NCBI GenBank assembly: GCA_026394315.1
Contig: JAPKYM010000212.1
Span: forward strand, 1 to 53,917
Source of the DNA: Candidatus Bathyarchaeota archaeon
GTDB lineage: Archaea > Thermoproteota > Bathyarchaeia > 40CM-2-53-6 > RBG-13-38-9
Direction: 5' to 3'
DNA: 53,917 nt
A program made the position numbers and the translations under genes. Position 1 is the stretch's first letter, and every line of letters starts with the position of its first letter. The notes under the pieces are model-generated. The model saw only the letters and a list, made by a program, of their open reading frames with translations, ran no database searches and was not told where the DNA came from. Below are positions 43,537 to 51,934 of the stretch, one piece after another.

Positions 43537-44427
43537 TTGAAAGCAATAGCAGCATACAAGTACTATGATGCAGAAACGCTTCAAGAAGCATGTGCAACGC
43601 TGAATCAATACGCTGGCAAGGCTCAGGTTCTCGGAGGCGGAACAGACCTAATCGACTGGATGAAAAGGCGATTTATGCCTACACCAGACATTCTAGTGAA
43701 TATCAAGAAGATCCCAGGACTCAGCGGAATCAAAGAAGAGGGTGGCGCCCTGAAGATCGGTGCAACGACCACATTAACAGACATAATTGAGAACAGCACC
43801 GTCCAGAGCAAGTACAAGGCTCTAGCAGACGCAGCAATGAAAGGTCCAGCCCCACCAATCCGAAACATGGCAACAATAGCAGGAAACCTCTGCCAACATG
43901 TACGATGCTGGTACTACAGATGGCCAGACTGGTACTGCTACAGAAAAGGTGGACCAATCTGCTTCGCGCCAGCAGGCAGAAACATAGCCCATGCTATAAT
44001 GGAGCAGAAAGTCTGCAACGCCGTAGTAGCAAGCGACCCAGCAACAGCGCTAGCAGCAATGAACGCTTCAGTGACAGTTCAGGGAACAGGTGGAACGAGA
44101 GAAGTAGCTGTCAAAGACCTCTACGTAGTACTAGGCACAATACTGAAGCCAGACGAGATCATAACAACTGTGACAGTTCCTGAAGCACCCTCAAAGCAAG
44201 CCTTCTTGAAGAGCAGAGTCAGAAACGCAGTCGACTTCGCTCTGGTCAGTGCAGCAGCCGCAACGACAAGCAAAGGGACAACAGTAGCTCTGGGTGGAGT
44301 GGCGCCCATATTGGTCGCAGGATCACCTGACGACGTAAATGCAGCAATAGGCAAGGCTGCGCCTCTTAGCGAAAACAAGTATAAGGTATCTGTTGCGAAA
44401 GCGATGGTTAAGCGGGTAACCGCCTAA
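43537..44427 (+). CDS. Molybdenum hydroxylase medium FAD subunit with HcrB-like Cys insert
   Basis: The 296-residue protein is the FAD subunit: VLGGGTDLIDWMK (residues 31-43) and ATIAGNLCQ (112-120) bind FAD. An insert follows with Cys at 119, 124, 134, 142 and 160. The C119-x14-C134-x7-C142 spacing is close to the [4Fe-4S]-binding loop of HcrB, the medium subunit of 4-hydroxybenzoyl-CoA reductase (x15 and x7 there). An additional cluster is therefore likely. The start is TTG 43537 after a strong GGAGGT. It ends the operon before a T-rich terminator. No signal peptide is present, so it would be co-exported with the small subunit. Confidence 0.9.
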   Translation: MKAIAAYKYYDAETLQEACATLNQYAGKAQVLGGGTDLIDWMKRRFMPTPDILVNIKKIPGLSGIKEEGGALKIGATTTLTDIIENSTVQSKYKALADAAMKGPAPPIRNMATIAGNLCQHVRCWYYRWPDWYCYRKGGPICFAPAGRNIAHAIMEQKVCNAVVASDPATALAAMNASVTVQGTGGTREVAVKDLYVVLGTILKPDEIITTVTVPEAPSKQAFLKSRVRNAVDFALVSAAAATTSKGTTVALGGVAPILVAGSPDDVNAAIGKAAPLSENKYKVSVAKAMVKRVTA

Positions 44428-44428
44428 C

Positions 44429-44444
44429 CTTTTTCTTCTTTTTT
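44429..44444 (+). terminator. T-rich terminator after the Mo-hydroxylase operon
   Basis: Immediately after the medium-subunit stop codon the plus strand reads CCTTTTTCTTCTTTTTTAC, a pyrimidine run typical of archaeal intrinsic termination. The next gene is on the opposite strand. Confidence 0.55.
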
Positions 44445-44471
44445 ACTAAGTTTAAGGGAGAATTAGCGGAG

Positions 44472-44933
44472 CTATAGTAGGCTCAGGAAGCTGATAGTTG
44501 TTGCAGCAGGCTCCAGCTTCGTTCTTCCGTTAACCCAAGTAGCCGTCAGCGTAACTACCTCATTCTTGGTTCCTGTTATGGTGAAAGTTGCCTCGCCGTT
44601 AAGTAAAGTGACTCTGGCAGCACTCAACTTTGCACCAGAGTGAGGGGGATTGAGTGATAAGTCAACGGTATCATTCCTACTCCTATCAATTTGATCCTCA
44701 GAGTTTGCGGCATAGATCCTCAAGACCTCAAGTCGATTAACATCTATTGTGTGTGGGGAGGAGAGCATCAGTTTAACCGCTTCAGGTGAACTGTACTTAA
44801 AGATCGTGGGCCGGACGTAGTAGAAAGCCAAACTCGCCAAAGAGATCAGAATAATGGCGGAAAGGAGAGTCTGGCCAATTTCAACTTTTCTCCAACTCTT
44901 CATAGTCAAAATGTACTCCGACTTCACTTGCAC
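44472..44933 (-). CDS. Membrane-anchored Ig-like protein, copy 2 of 3
   Basis: The 153-residue protein has one N-terminal membrane helix (about residues 19-41, LLSAIILISLASLAFYYV) and an exported domain: YAANSEDQIDRSRNDTVDLS, VTLLNGEATFTITG and VTLTATWVNGRTKLEP. This shares the D-R-N-D ... L-x-N-G-x-A ... T-A-T-W pattern with the small proteins at 39785 and 51560, and looks like an Ig-like/invasin beta-sandwich. Its start overlaps the end of the dehydratase-type gene by 10 bp, so it is the last gene of that operon. Confidence 0.75.
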   Translation of the reverse strand: MQVKSEYILTMKSWRKVEIGQTLLSAIILISLASLAFYYVRPTIFKYSSPEAVKLMLSSPHTIDVNRLEVLRIYAANSEDQIDRSRNDTVDLSLNPPHSGAKLSAARVTLLNGEATFTITGTKNEVVTLTATWVNGRTKLEPAATTISFLSLL

Positions 44934-46123
44934 ATTTCAATGAATGCTTTGATGTGAGGTTCGAGTAGTGTAACATCCTCAGAGGATCCGAATTCAATTG
45001 AAGTGACTGGAATCCCTAATTCTTCCCTGAAGGTCTCCTTTAAGATCCTATCAGATGAGGACAGATTCCGGCAACCTATTACATTTCCAATAATGACTGC
45101 ATCTGGCTTTTGCTGCTTGATGTAAGGAATCAGACTCTTTGCGCGGTCAAGGCTTGGCATATGGTGCGGCATCTTCCATATCCATCCTGCAAACTCCTTA
45201 AGAAGCGAGCCATTCTCAGGAATTGGGCTATGGAAGAGTGGTAGGTACGTATCACAGCCAACTATGGCCCCACCAGAGTCTTCTATTATATTCCAGAACC
45301 GTAGATCCTGAGGTGCCATACCAACATAATAGAGTCTCGTGGGATCGTTAGTGATCCCAGGCGCAGCCTTACTTTGTTCTGTCCTCTTCATGACTTCGTT
45401 TCGAATCTCCGTTAAGATCGCAGTCAAGGCTTCAGGTTCCTGCAGATAATCTCCGGCAGTTGCATGGGTGAGGAAATATTCAAGCCCTGTCATGGGAACA
45501 TGATCATGGGTTAGGGAACCTGTAAGGTCAAGTAGGAGCTTCCTTATCTCGTTCCCTCTCTTTATCTCTTCTCGAAGATTTCTCTCGGAATATTTATGAC
45601 CGAAACGTCGACCGACCCTCTCGAAAAGCGAGGTCAACTCTTCCTTTATGAACGAAGTAGCTCTTTTCTCAGACGCTGCATCGTAGATGGGGATCTCCAT
45701 CGAGTAGATTGGTTTATGCATGTCTCTTGACATTAGTTGCCAAGTCTTTGAGGAGATGTCGCACTGTCCTGCAGTTGCCACAAACATGTTCAAAGGAGTC
45801 AGATTTCCCTTGGAGAGAGTGTTACTTGTGGCTGTTAGATTCCATATGCATGAGTCTGCGCTTAGACCCGCCTCAATCGCGTAAGCGGTTGTTCTCGCGT
45901 CCTTCGTTGTAGTCTTTGTCATACCTTCGTGAAGGAGGAGGTCGTAAGGAGTTGCACCTAGAGCGTATATGATCTCAGGAGGGAAGAGTCTCCACTTAGC
46001 TACGACTTTGCCGCCACTTCTCTGAATTCTACTCTCGCTTTCCATGAACATTTGCCATAGTCTGTTGAAGCTTGCAAGTCGTCTGTCGAGTAGGACCTCA
46101 GTTAGCTGAGCTGACTTAGTCAT
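44924..46123 (-). CDS. 2-hydroxyacyl-CoA dehydratase/benzoyl-CoA reductase-like subunit (second)
   Basis: The 399-residue protein fits the 2-hydroxyacyl-CoA dehydratase D-family (HgdB/BcrB-like), whose two homologous subunits bind a [4Fe-4S] cluster for radical dehydration or aromatic ring reduction. Features are FPPEIIYALGATPYDLLLHEG near residue 48, cysteines in ADSCIWN, AGQCDISSKTWQL and VGCDTYLPLF, and CRNLSSSDRILKETF near the end. It starts 1-2 bp after the previous subunit's stop. The ATPase activator (HgdC/BadF type) needed by known systems is not in this window. The adjacent Mo hydroxylase with an HcrB-like insert makes aromatic metabolism possible. Confidence 0.82.
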   Translation of the reverse strand: MTKSAQLTEVLLDRRLASFNRLWQMFMESESRIQRSGGKVVAKWRLFPPEIIYALGATPYDLLLHEGMTKTTTKDARTTAYAIEAGLSADSCIWNLTATSNTLSKGNLTPLNMFVATAGQCDISSKTWQLMSRDMHKPIYSMEIPIYDAASEKRATSFIKEELTSLFERVGRRFGHKYSERNLREEIKRGNEIRKLLLDLTGSLTHDHVPMTGLEYFLTHATAGDYLQEPEALTAILTEIRNEVMKRTEQSKAAPGITNDPTRLYYVGMAPQDLRFWNIIEDSGGAIVGCDTYLPLFHSPIPENGSLLKEFAGWIWKMPHHMPSLDRAKSLIPYIKQQKPDAVIIGNVIGCRNLSSSDRILKETFREELGIPVTSIEFGSSEDVTLLEPHIKAFIEMCK

Positions 46124-46124
46124 T

Positions 46125-47276
46125 TCACACTCCTCTCAGCATCTCTAGGAAAGCCTCAATCTTTGTCCGTGTAGTTCCAATATCAGCGGGCGAGTATTCT
46201 GTTTCAATTAAGAGTGTTGGAATGTTGAGTTCTTTTTTGAGGGCTTCCTTGAAGATCTTGACTTCTGATCTGAAGGTGTCACATGATTTCAGACTGTAGT
46301 AAATCATGCCTTGCGCGTGGCTTCCGCGAGCTCCAGCTATAACATAGTTGAGTCTCATTGCTGTGTCTGTCATGTTTGGGCATGGTGTGTTATGCAAGTA
46401 TCTTTCAACAAGCCCCTCCATCAATGGACCGTCGAGAGATACGTCTTTGCGCCAAAATCTTGATCCTGTACATAATGCATCTGCAACTATCTTTGCTCTA
46501 GCTCTCTCAACAAGATCCAACACTTTAGTGTCTTCAAGAGCCATTACGGAGCCGTAGAGCATTATCCTAGTGCGTGTGTCAGTTTTCTTTTCAACACGCG
46601 GAGGCGTCTTGAGTTCTCCGACTATTCTTGTAGTCTCTTTGAGGAATTCGGGTCTATCTACTAGAAATCCAGCGTGAGATATCTGGAAGACATCGCGCCA
46701 AGATATTGAGGAAGATTCCTCCTTTAGATAGTCATATAGTCTCCTCATTCTTCCGCGGATGAGGTTGTGGGTTCTTACGGCTTCTCGGAGTCGTTTGTTA
46801 GTGATCTTTGTTCCACTCAGTTTCTCAAGATTCTTTTTGAGGTCGTCCAGTTCCTCTCTGAAGTAGTCTATTGCTTGTTTTCTTGTTCGGAATCTGTTGG
46901 ATGTTTGTGGAACTCCTACTGTGAATACTGGGATGTTGAAGTACTTCTTCCAGTACTCTTGGAGTTTCTTCATTCCATCACATGTACAGGCTACGCAGAC
47001 AGCATCTAGCATTTCATAGTACGGGTTTCTAGTGGCTTTGTTCCCTATACATGTGCGAATATATGGGCAAGTGTAGGATTGGAGATATTGTTCTCCTGCG
47101 TGCATAGCTTCTGGGCTGGTTCCACTGACCAGTCGGAGTGGAATCATACCCGCAGCAGTAATCAATTCTTCTGGAATATAGGCACAGAAATAGCCAACAA
47201 TCTTCGATCCGCTTTCTTTGCTGAGTCTCAAGGATTCAGGTCTATCTCTTAGCATCTTCATCAAAGGGTTAATCAA
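46125..47276 (-). CDS. 2-hydroxyacyl-CoA dehydratase/benzoyl-CoA reductase-like subunit (first)
   Basis: The 383-residue protein is the partner of the next gene in the same family. Landmarks are VGYFCAYIPEELITAAGMIPLRL near residue 28, the Cys-rich YTCPYIRTCIGN and VCVACTCDGMKKLQ, GVPQTSNRF, ADALCTGSRFW and a C-terminal LIETEYSPADIGTTRTKIEAFLEML. The cysteines in SYTC, CTCDG and ALCTG are the likely cluster ligands. It overlaps the membrane protein gene by 4 bp (47273-47276) and is nearly fused to the second subunit gene, so the four genes are one operon. Confidence 0.85.
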   Translation of the reverse strand: MINPLMKMLRDRPESLRLSKESGSKIVGYFCAYIPEELITAAGMIPLRLVSGTSPEAMHAGEQYLQSYTCPYIRTCIGNKATRNPYYEMLDAVCVACTCDGMKKLQEYWKKYFNIPVFTVGVPQTSNRFRTRKQAIDYFREELDDLKKNLEKLSGTKITNKRLREAVRTHNLIRGRMRRLYDYLKEESSSISWRDVFQISHAGFLVDRPEFLKETTRIVGELKTPPRVEKKTDTRTRIMLYGSVMALEDTKVLDLVERARAKIVADALCTGSRFWRKDVSLDGPLMEGLVERYLHNTPCPNMTDTAMRLNYVIAGARGSHAQGMIYYSLKSCDTFRSEVKIFKEALKKELNIPTLLIETEYSPADIGTTRTKIEAFLEMLRGV

Positions 47277-47923
47277 ACTCTCACGACACCCGTGGACAGA
47301 GCGTAAGCCAAACCCCGGCTAACGAATATAAAACCTACAACTACAAGAGCAATTCCACTGATTCTTCTTACTCTCTCAGCATTTGAGTGTACAACAGCAT
47401 AACGAGTTAAGGTGCCAGCAAGGATCCCTAAGATGGGCATGTAGGCCGTTGACCCGAGCCAGAATGATATCATAAAGACTAGAGATTGGAGAGTGTTTGA
47501 GAGGGTTACACTATAGGTCAATGCAGCCATGAGAGGGATGCATGGCCACAGACCCATGACCAGTCCTAGGAGGAATGTTGACTTGACTCTTCTAAAGCCG
47601 CAACAGATTACCGAGGCATATTTCATTTTCGTGCCAAAAGAAATCAGAAATCCATAGATCACTAGAATGATTCCAAGTGGTATCACGACGATAGCGGCAG
47701 CGTTAGGATTGAAGAAGGCTACTCCGAAGTAGCCGACTACGAGACCTAGGGCAAGGTAGGCGATGAGCCTTCCTACACTAAAATAGACTGAAGCTATCAA
47801 TCCGCTCCTAGCTTTCGGATGCTCTGCTGCAATGTGGGGCGCCAAGACTGGTGCACATTGAGCAACACATGAGATCCCTAAGCCAAGGCCGAGAGTTACT
47901 CCAGCAGCAACCTCAACTAGCAG
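47273..47923 (-). CDS. DsbD/UreH-like membrane protein with uncertain start
   Basis: The protein has about six membrane helices. The fold begins LLVEVAAGVTLGLGLG, then ISCVAQCAPVLAPHIAAEH, and shows YLALGLVVGYFGVAFF, LGLVMGLWPCIPLMAAL and a C-terminal GIALVVVGFIFV. The Cys pair in CVAQCAP and the WPCIP motif match the DsbD/CcdA and TauE/UreH-like transporters, which move electrons or metals. The first ATG/GTG/TTG is a TTG at 47845, but that would remove helix 1. CTG 47923, just after an in-frame TGA, would preserve it. It heads the dehydratase operon, so it may supply reductant or assembly help to the exported side. Confidence 0.7.
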   Translation of the reverse strand: MLVEVAAGVTLGLGLGISCVAQCAPVLAPHIAAEHPKARSGLIASVYFSVGRLIAYLALGLVVGYFGVAFFNPNAAAIVVIPLGIILVIYGFLISFGTKMKYASVICCGFRRVKSTFLLGLVMGLWPCIPLMAALTYSVTLSNTLQSLVFMISFWLGSTAYMPILGILAGTLTRYAVVHSNAERVRRISGIALVVVGFIFVSRGLAYALSTGVVRV

Positions 47924-48084
47924 GTTTCAACACTCTCTAAAAGAATCTTCTCAGTGTAGCTACCGAGAGTATATGACACACCTTATAAGTCTTCCATCTT
48001 TGAGGGTTGCTTACCTAAGAAGACTGATTGGTCTCTTATGGAATCTGAAAGGTCTAAATAGAATAAATACGGGTCACTAGTTCT

Positions 48085-48735
48085 GTGGCCATTATGAGAG
48101 AGGAAAGAAAGTGGCTTATCGAACATCAAGTTCAGAGAACATCAAAAGCACTTGAAAGCAACGGGTTCAAGACTGTATATGCCCCAACCAAGAGTGACGC
48201 GCTGAAAGAGGCTCTGAAACTGATCCCTCAAGAGGCCAAGGTTGGAATTGGTGGTTCAGTTACAGCGCGTGAGATTGGTCTTGTAGAAGAACTTCGGAAG
48301 AGAGGCAGCAACGTTCTTGAGACATGGAGAAAGTTGAGCCCTGAGGAAGATCTCTCCATAAGAAGAGGACACTTGACATGCGACGTTTTCGTCAGTAGTA
48401 GTAACGCTGTCACTGAAGACGGTAAACTCGTCAATGCTGACGGAACAGGCAACAGGGTTGCAGCTATGATCTTCGGACCGCCAAGGGTAGTAGTTATCGC
48501 TGGTGTGAATAAGATTGTCAGAGATGTTCATGAAGCAATGGCACGGATAAGAAGTGTTGCCACTCCTATGAATGTGAGAAGGGTCGGAGGAACAACTCCG
48601 TGCGTTACTGATGTCTGTAACTTGGAGGAATGTAAACCCCCAAGCAGACACTGCCATGCAATTACCATATTGGAAAAACGGCCAATTAAGACCGATATTA
48701 CGGTGATCCTTGTAGGAGAGGAACTTGGTTTCTGA
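48085..48735 (+). CDS. LUD-domain (LutC/YkgG-like) protein
   Basis: The 216-residue protein has the LUD domain: KALESNGFKTVYAPTKSDAL, VGIGGSVTAREIGLVEELRKRG, FVSSSNAVTEDGKLVNADGTGNRVAAMIFGPPRVVVIAG and the C-terminal cysteines in CVTDVCNLEECKPPSRHC. LUD proteins are subunits or relatives of lactate-utilisation iron-sulfur enzymes; single-domain copies are common in anaerobes. The C-terminal Cys group could bind an iron-sulfur cluster. It is divergent from the dehydratase operon across 160 bp that contain a TATA-like TTATAA on the minus strand. Confidence 0.85.
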   Translation: MAIMREERKWLIEHQVQRTSKALESNGFKTVYAPTKSDALKEALKLIPQEAKVGIGGSVTAREIGLVEELRKRGSNVLETWRKLSPEEDLSIRRGHLTCDVFVSSSNAVTEDGKLVNADGTGNRVAAMIFGPPRVVVIAGVNKIVRDVHEAMARIRSVATPMNVRRVGGTTPCVTDVCNLEECKPPSRHCHAITILEKRPIKTDITVILVGEELGF

Positions 48736-48749
48736 GAGGTCACACTCAA

Positions 48750-49136
48750 TTAGGGTTTTTCGTACCTTCTCATTCTTTTGATGTAATTCTCATCCAGTAT
48801 TTCAGCCTCGAAAAGATTGACAACTGAATTGCCACTAGCCTCGCCACTTAGTTTACCTAGAGCGTCTTTGATGTGACGCCACTTCAATTTGGTCAGGCCG
48901 CTCTTTGAATTATAGATAATGCCGAGCACATTAGAGACTCTTGCGAACTGAAGATCTCTGCTTCTCCGTAGAGTTTCCTTGTCCTCTGCTTCTACATACA
49001 TAGTTCCGTTCTCTACAGGTCTCTCAGGAAAGACGTTGACGTCCTCAATGAATTCGTCTGGAATGAAAGAGTTACAAGTACTCAGGATCATGAATCTTCT
49101 GAATGACTCAAGAGGACAAACAACATCTATCTTCAT
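48750..49136 (-). CDS. Unknown 128-residue protein
   Basis: I do not recognise this protein. It appears as a mixed alpha/beta fold: VVCPLESFRRFMILSTC, VNVFPERPVENGTMYVEAED, then a helical TLRRSRDLQFARVSNVLGIIYNS. No metal site or membrane segment is clear. It lies between the convergent LUD gene and the divergent RNR gene. Composition is ordinary, so it is probably a native gene. Confidence 0.6.
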   Translation of the reverse strand: MKIDVVCPLESFRRFMILSTCNSFIPDEFIEDVNVFPERPVENGTMYVEAEDKETLRRSRDLQFARVSNVLGIIYNSKSGLTKLKWRHIKDALGKLSGEASGNSVVNLFEAEILDENYIKRMRRYEKP

Positions 49137-49348
49137 CGCGCCTATTCCCCTATCAAAGAAGTCTTCATCACCTTAAGTAAAGGTTTCCAACGAGCTAGTA
49201 TGCAGCCTTCATCCTATCCTACAAAGATTGATCTAACATCAAACATCTCGGGCAGTAGGTAGTGCAGAATTGTATACGTAGCTGTCTAAACTCTTAATCT
49301 GGAAGCTGCCAACACACTGAGGTCTTCGACTCCAGAGGACTGACGCTT

Positions 49349-51529
49349 TTGAATTCAAATGAAGCCAACAGAGAATCAACTCGAGGTGAACTTGGAGAAG
49401 TAACTGTTGAGAAATCAGTGAATGTACTCTCTAAGATCCGTAAGCGTGATGGACAAGTAGTCGACTTCGACCAAGAAAAGATAACGGTTGCCATTTACAA
49501 AGCTGCTGAATCTGTTGGAGGACGAGACAGGAAGCTTGCTCAACAACTATCTGACAAAGTTGTGGAGCAGCTCAAGATGCAGTTTGACTCGACCCATCTT
49601 CCTACCGTTGAAGAAGTCCAAGACACTGTTGAGAAGATTCTTATTGAGAATGGAAATGCGAAGACTGCGAAAGCCTACATACTGCACAGGCAGAGACGGA
49701 AAGATGTTCGCGAATCGAGATCGAGGCTACTTGATGCTGAACTAGATGGCAGACTCTCCCCTAACTCCATAAGCGTTCTGGAAAGGCGGTACTTGAGAAG
49801 AGATGACAAAGGTCGGATAGCTGAGACTCCAGCTGCTCTTTTCAGACGAGTAGCCAGTGCGATTGCGTCTGCAGACATATCTTACGATTCTGAAGCTGAC
49901 CTGAAACAGATACGTGAAGACTTCTATAGGATTATGACCAATCTAGAGTTCTTACCTAATTCCCCTACACTTATGAATGCTGGAACCCAGCTCGGTCAAT
50001 TGTCCGCCTGCTTCGTACTTCCTGTTGATGATTCTATGGAGAATATATTTGACGCTGTGAAGCAGACAGCCCTCATACACAAGTCTGGTGGCGGTACAGG
50101 ATTCTCATTCTCAAGGCTTAGACCAAAAAATGATTTTGTTAGAACCACAGGAGGAGTGGCCTCAGGTCCAGTATCTTTCATGCGAGTCTTCGATGCTGCA
50201 ACAGAAGTGATCAAACAGGGTGGAAAGCGTCGAGGAGCAAACATGGCCATTCTTCGTGTTGACCACCCGGACATTTTGGAATTCATTAAAGCAAAAGACG
50301 AAGATCAGTGTCTAAATAATTTCAACATCTCAGTTGGAATAACGGAGAATTTCATGCAGGCTGTCATAAGGGGCACTGATTACGATCTCGTCAATCCTAG
50401 AACTAAAGAGTGCGTGGAAAAGCTTTCTGCCCGCAATGTATTCAGACTTATAGTTCGTCAAGCATGGAAGAATGGTGAGCCTGGAATAGTCTTCTTGGAC
50501 AGGCTAAACCATGATAACCCAACTCCGCAGCTAGGAGAAATAGAAAGCACCAATCCTTGCGGAGAGCAGCCGCTCTTACCATACGAATCCTGCAACCTCG
50601 GCTCAATAAATCTGGCAAAAATGGTAACGAACGGTAAGATAGACTATGAAAGACTCTCCAAAATCATCCAGACAGCGGTTCATTTCTTGGATAATGTGAT
50701 TGACGTGAACAAGTATCCACTCAAAGAGATAGAAGAGATTACTAAGAGCAACAGGAAAATTGGTCTGGGAGTCATGGGATTTGCGGACATGCTGATCCAA
50801 CTTCAAATTCCATACAATTCTGAACGCGCAATCAAAATTTCCGAGGAAATAATGTCCTTCATGTCCGAAAAAGCTGCAAGGGCTTCCCAAGAATTTGCCA
50901 ACGAGCGTGGAGCCTTTCCGAATTTCAAAGGCAGCATATATGATGATGCTGACGAGCCACCAAGACGTAATGCGACGACGACTACAGTAGCACCAACTGG
51001 GACGCTGAGCATAATCGCTGGGTGCTCAAGTGGAATCGAACCGATCTTCGCTATTTGCTACGTCCGTAACGTTATGGACAACACTGAGTTGGTTGAAGTC
51101 AATCCTCTCTTCGAGAAAGTGGCGTATGAAAGAGGGTTCTATAGTGAGGAGCTGATGAGAAGCATCGGTGAAGCTGGGTCGATTCAAGCTTTCCCAGAAA
51201 TTCCTGACGATGTCAAGGGGGTTTTCGTGACTGCACACGATATATCACCTGAGTGGCATGTTAGAATTCAAGCTGCTTACCAGAAGTATACAGACAATGC
51301 TGTATCCAAGACTGTCAACTTTCCTGCTGAAGCATCTCCCGAGGATGTTGAGATCGTCTATATGCTGGCCTATCAGCTTGGATGCAAAGGTGTAACTATC
51401 TATCGAGACTCAAGTAGAGAAAATCAAGTCCTACAGATCAGGAGTAGGCGAGAAGACACAATAGTTGCAGTCTCTACTATCCCGGAGGGAGAAGCTGGTC
51501 GGACGGATTGTTTTGTGACTGAAGGCTAA
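49349..51529 (+). CDS. nrdJ: Class II (adenosylcobalamin-dependent) ribonucleotide reductase
   Basis: The 726-residue protein is a vitamin-B12-dependent ribonucleotide reductase. An ATP-cone domain ([20 protein letters not shown] ... [14 protein letters not shown]) lies at about residues 17-105. The catalytic core has [75 protein letters not shown] with the radical-site Cys and Glu, and [24 protein letters not shown]. The C-terminus ([10 protein letters not shown]) has no CxxC tail, which longer NrdJ use for reactivation by thioredoxin. The start is TTG 49349. Cobalamin dependence fits the corrinoid methyltransferase genes downstream. Confidence 0.92.
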   Translation: MNSNEANRESTRGELGEVTVEKSVNVLSKIRKRDGQVVDFDQEKITVAIYKAAESVGGRDRKLAQQLSDKVVEQLKMQFDSTHLPTVEEVQDTVEKILIENGNAKTAKAYILHRQRRKDVRESRSRLLDAELDGRLSPNSISVLERRYLRRDDKGRIAETPAALFRRVASAIASADISYDSEADLKQIREDFYRIMTNLEFLPNSPTLMNAGTQLGQLSACFVLPVDDSMENIFDAVKQTALIHKSGGGTGFSFSRLRPKNDFVRTTGGVASGPVSFMRVFDAATEVIKQGGKRRGANMAILRVDHPDILEFIKAKDEDQCLNNFNISVGITENFMQAVIRGTDYDLVNPRTKECVEKLSARNVFRLIVRQAWKNGEPGIVFLDRLNHDNPTPQLGEIESTNPCGEQPLLPYESCNLGSINLAKMVTNGKIDYERLSKIIQTAVHFLDNVIDVNKYPLKEIEEITKSNRKIGLGVMGFADMLIQLQIPYNSERAIKISEEIMSFMSEKAARASQEFANERGAFPNFKGSIYDDADEPPRRNATTTTVAPTGTLSIIAGCSSGIEPIFAICYVRNVMDNTELVEVNPLFEKVAYERGFYSEELMRSIGEAGSIQAFPEIPDDVKGVFVTAHDISPEWHVRIQAAYQKYTDNAVSKTVNFPAEASPEDVEIVYMLAYQLGCKGVTIYRDSSRENQVLQIRSRREDTIVAVSTIPEGEAGRTDCFVTEG

Positions 51530-51559
51530 GAGCGTTTTATTTCTTAGATTTCCGACTTG

Positions 51560-51913
51560 CTAACCGCTGTGGAATGGGAAGCCACCAGTAGGCATAAGTA
51601 CAGAGTACGGAGTCAAGCCCGCCTTTTCATCCTTGCAGGAAGCTGTTAACTTGACAAAGTCCGATTCTCCAGAAAGCACTCCTACTGTAGCCTGTCCATT
51701 CTCAAGCCTCATGACCTGACTGTCAAGTTTGACGTTACAGCGATCTGTAATGTACAGTGGCTCTAGTTTTAGTTCGATCTCATCGTTTCTGGTCTTGTCG
51801 ATCTGTCCGTCGGCATTTACAGCCATTACAGTTATTGTTTCTTTATGGTGGCTACTGAGATGCGAGGGAACTTTGATCATCAGTCTGGTGGGGGATTTGT
51901 TCAGGGTCATCAC
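51560..51913 (-). CDS. Ig-like small protein, copy 3 of 3
   Basis: The 117-residue protein lacks a signal and membrane helix. Its core (VMAVNADGQIDKTRNDEIELK, then QVMRLENGQATVGVLSG and VKLTASCKDEKAGLTP) follows the same Ig-like pattern as the proteins at 39785 and 44472. It is the last gene of the minus-strand corrinoid methyltransferase unit, 21 bp after the methyltransferase stop. Two of the three copies end operons for CoA/corrinoid enzymes. The 3' end converges with nrdJ, 30 bp away. Confidence 0.7.
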   Translation of the reverse strand: MMTLNKSPTRLMIKVPSHLSSHHKETITVMAVNADGQIDKTRNDEIELKLEPLYITDRCNVKLDSQVMRLENGQATVGVLSGESDFVKLTASCKDEKAGLTPYSVLMPTGGFPFHSG

Positions 51914-51934
51914 TCTCCAAATCTAAGATATTCA

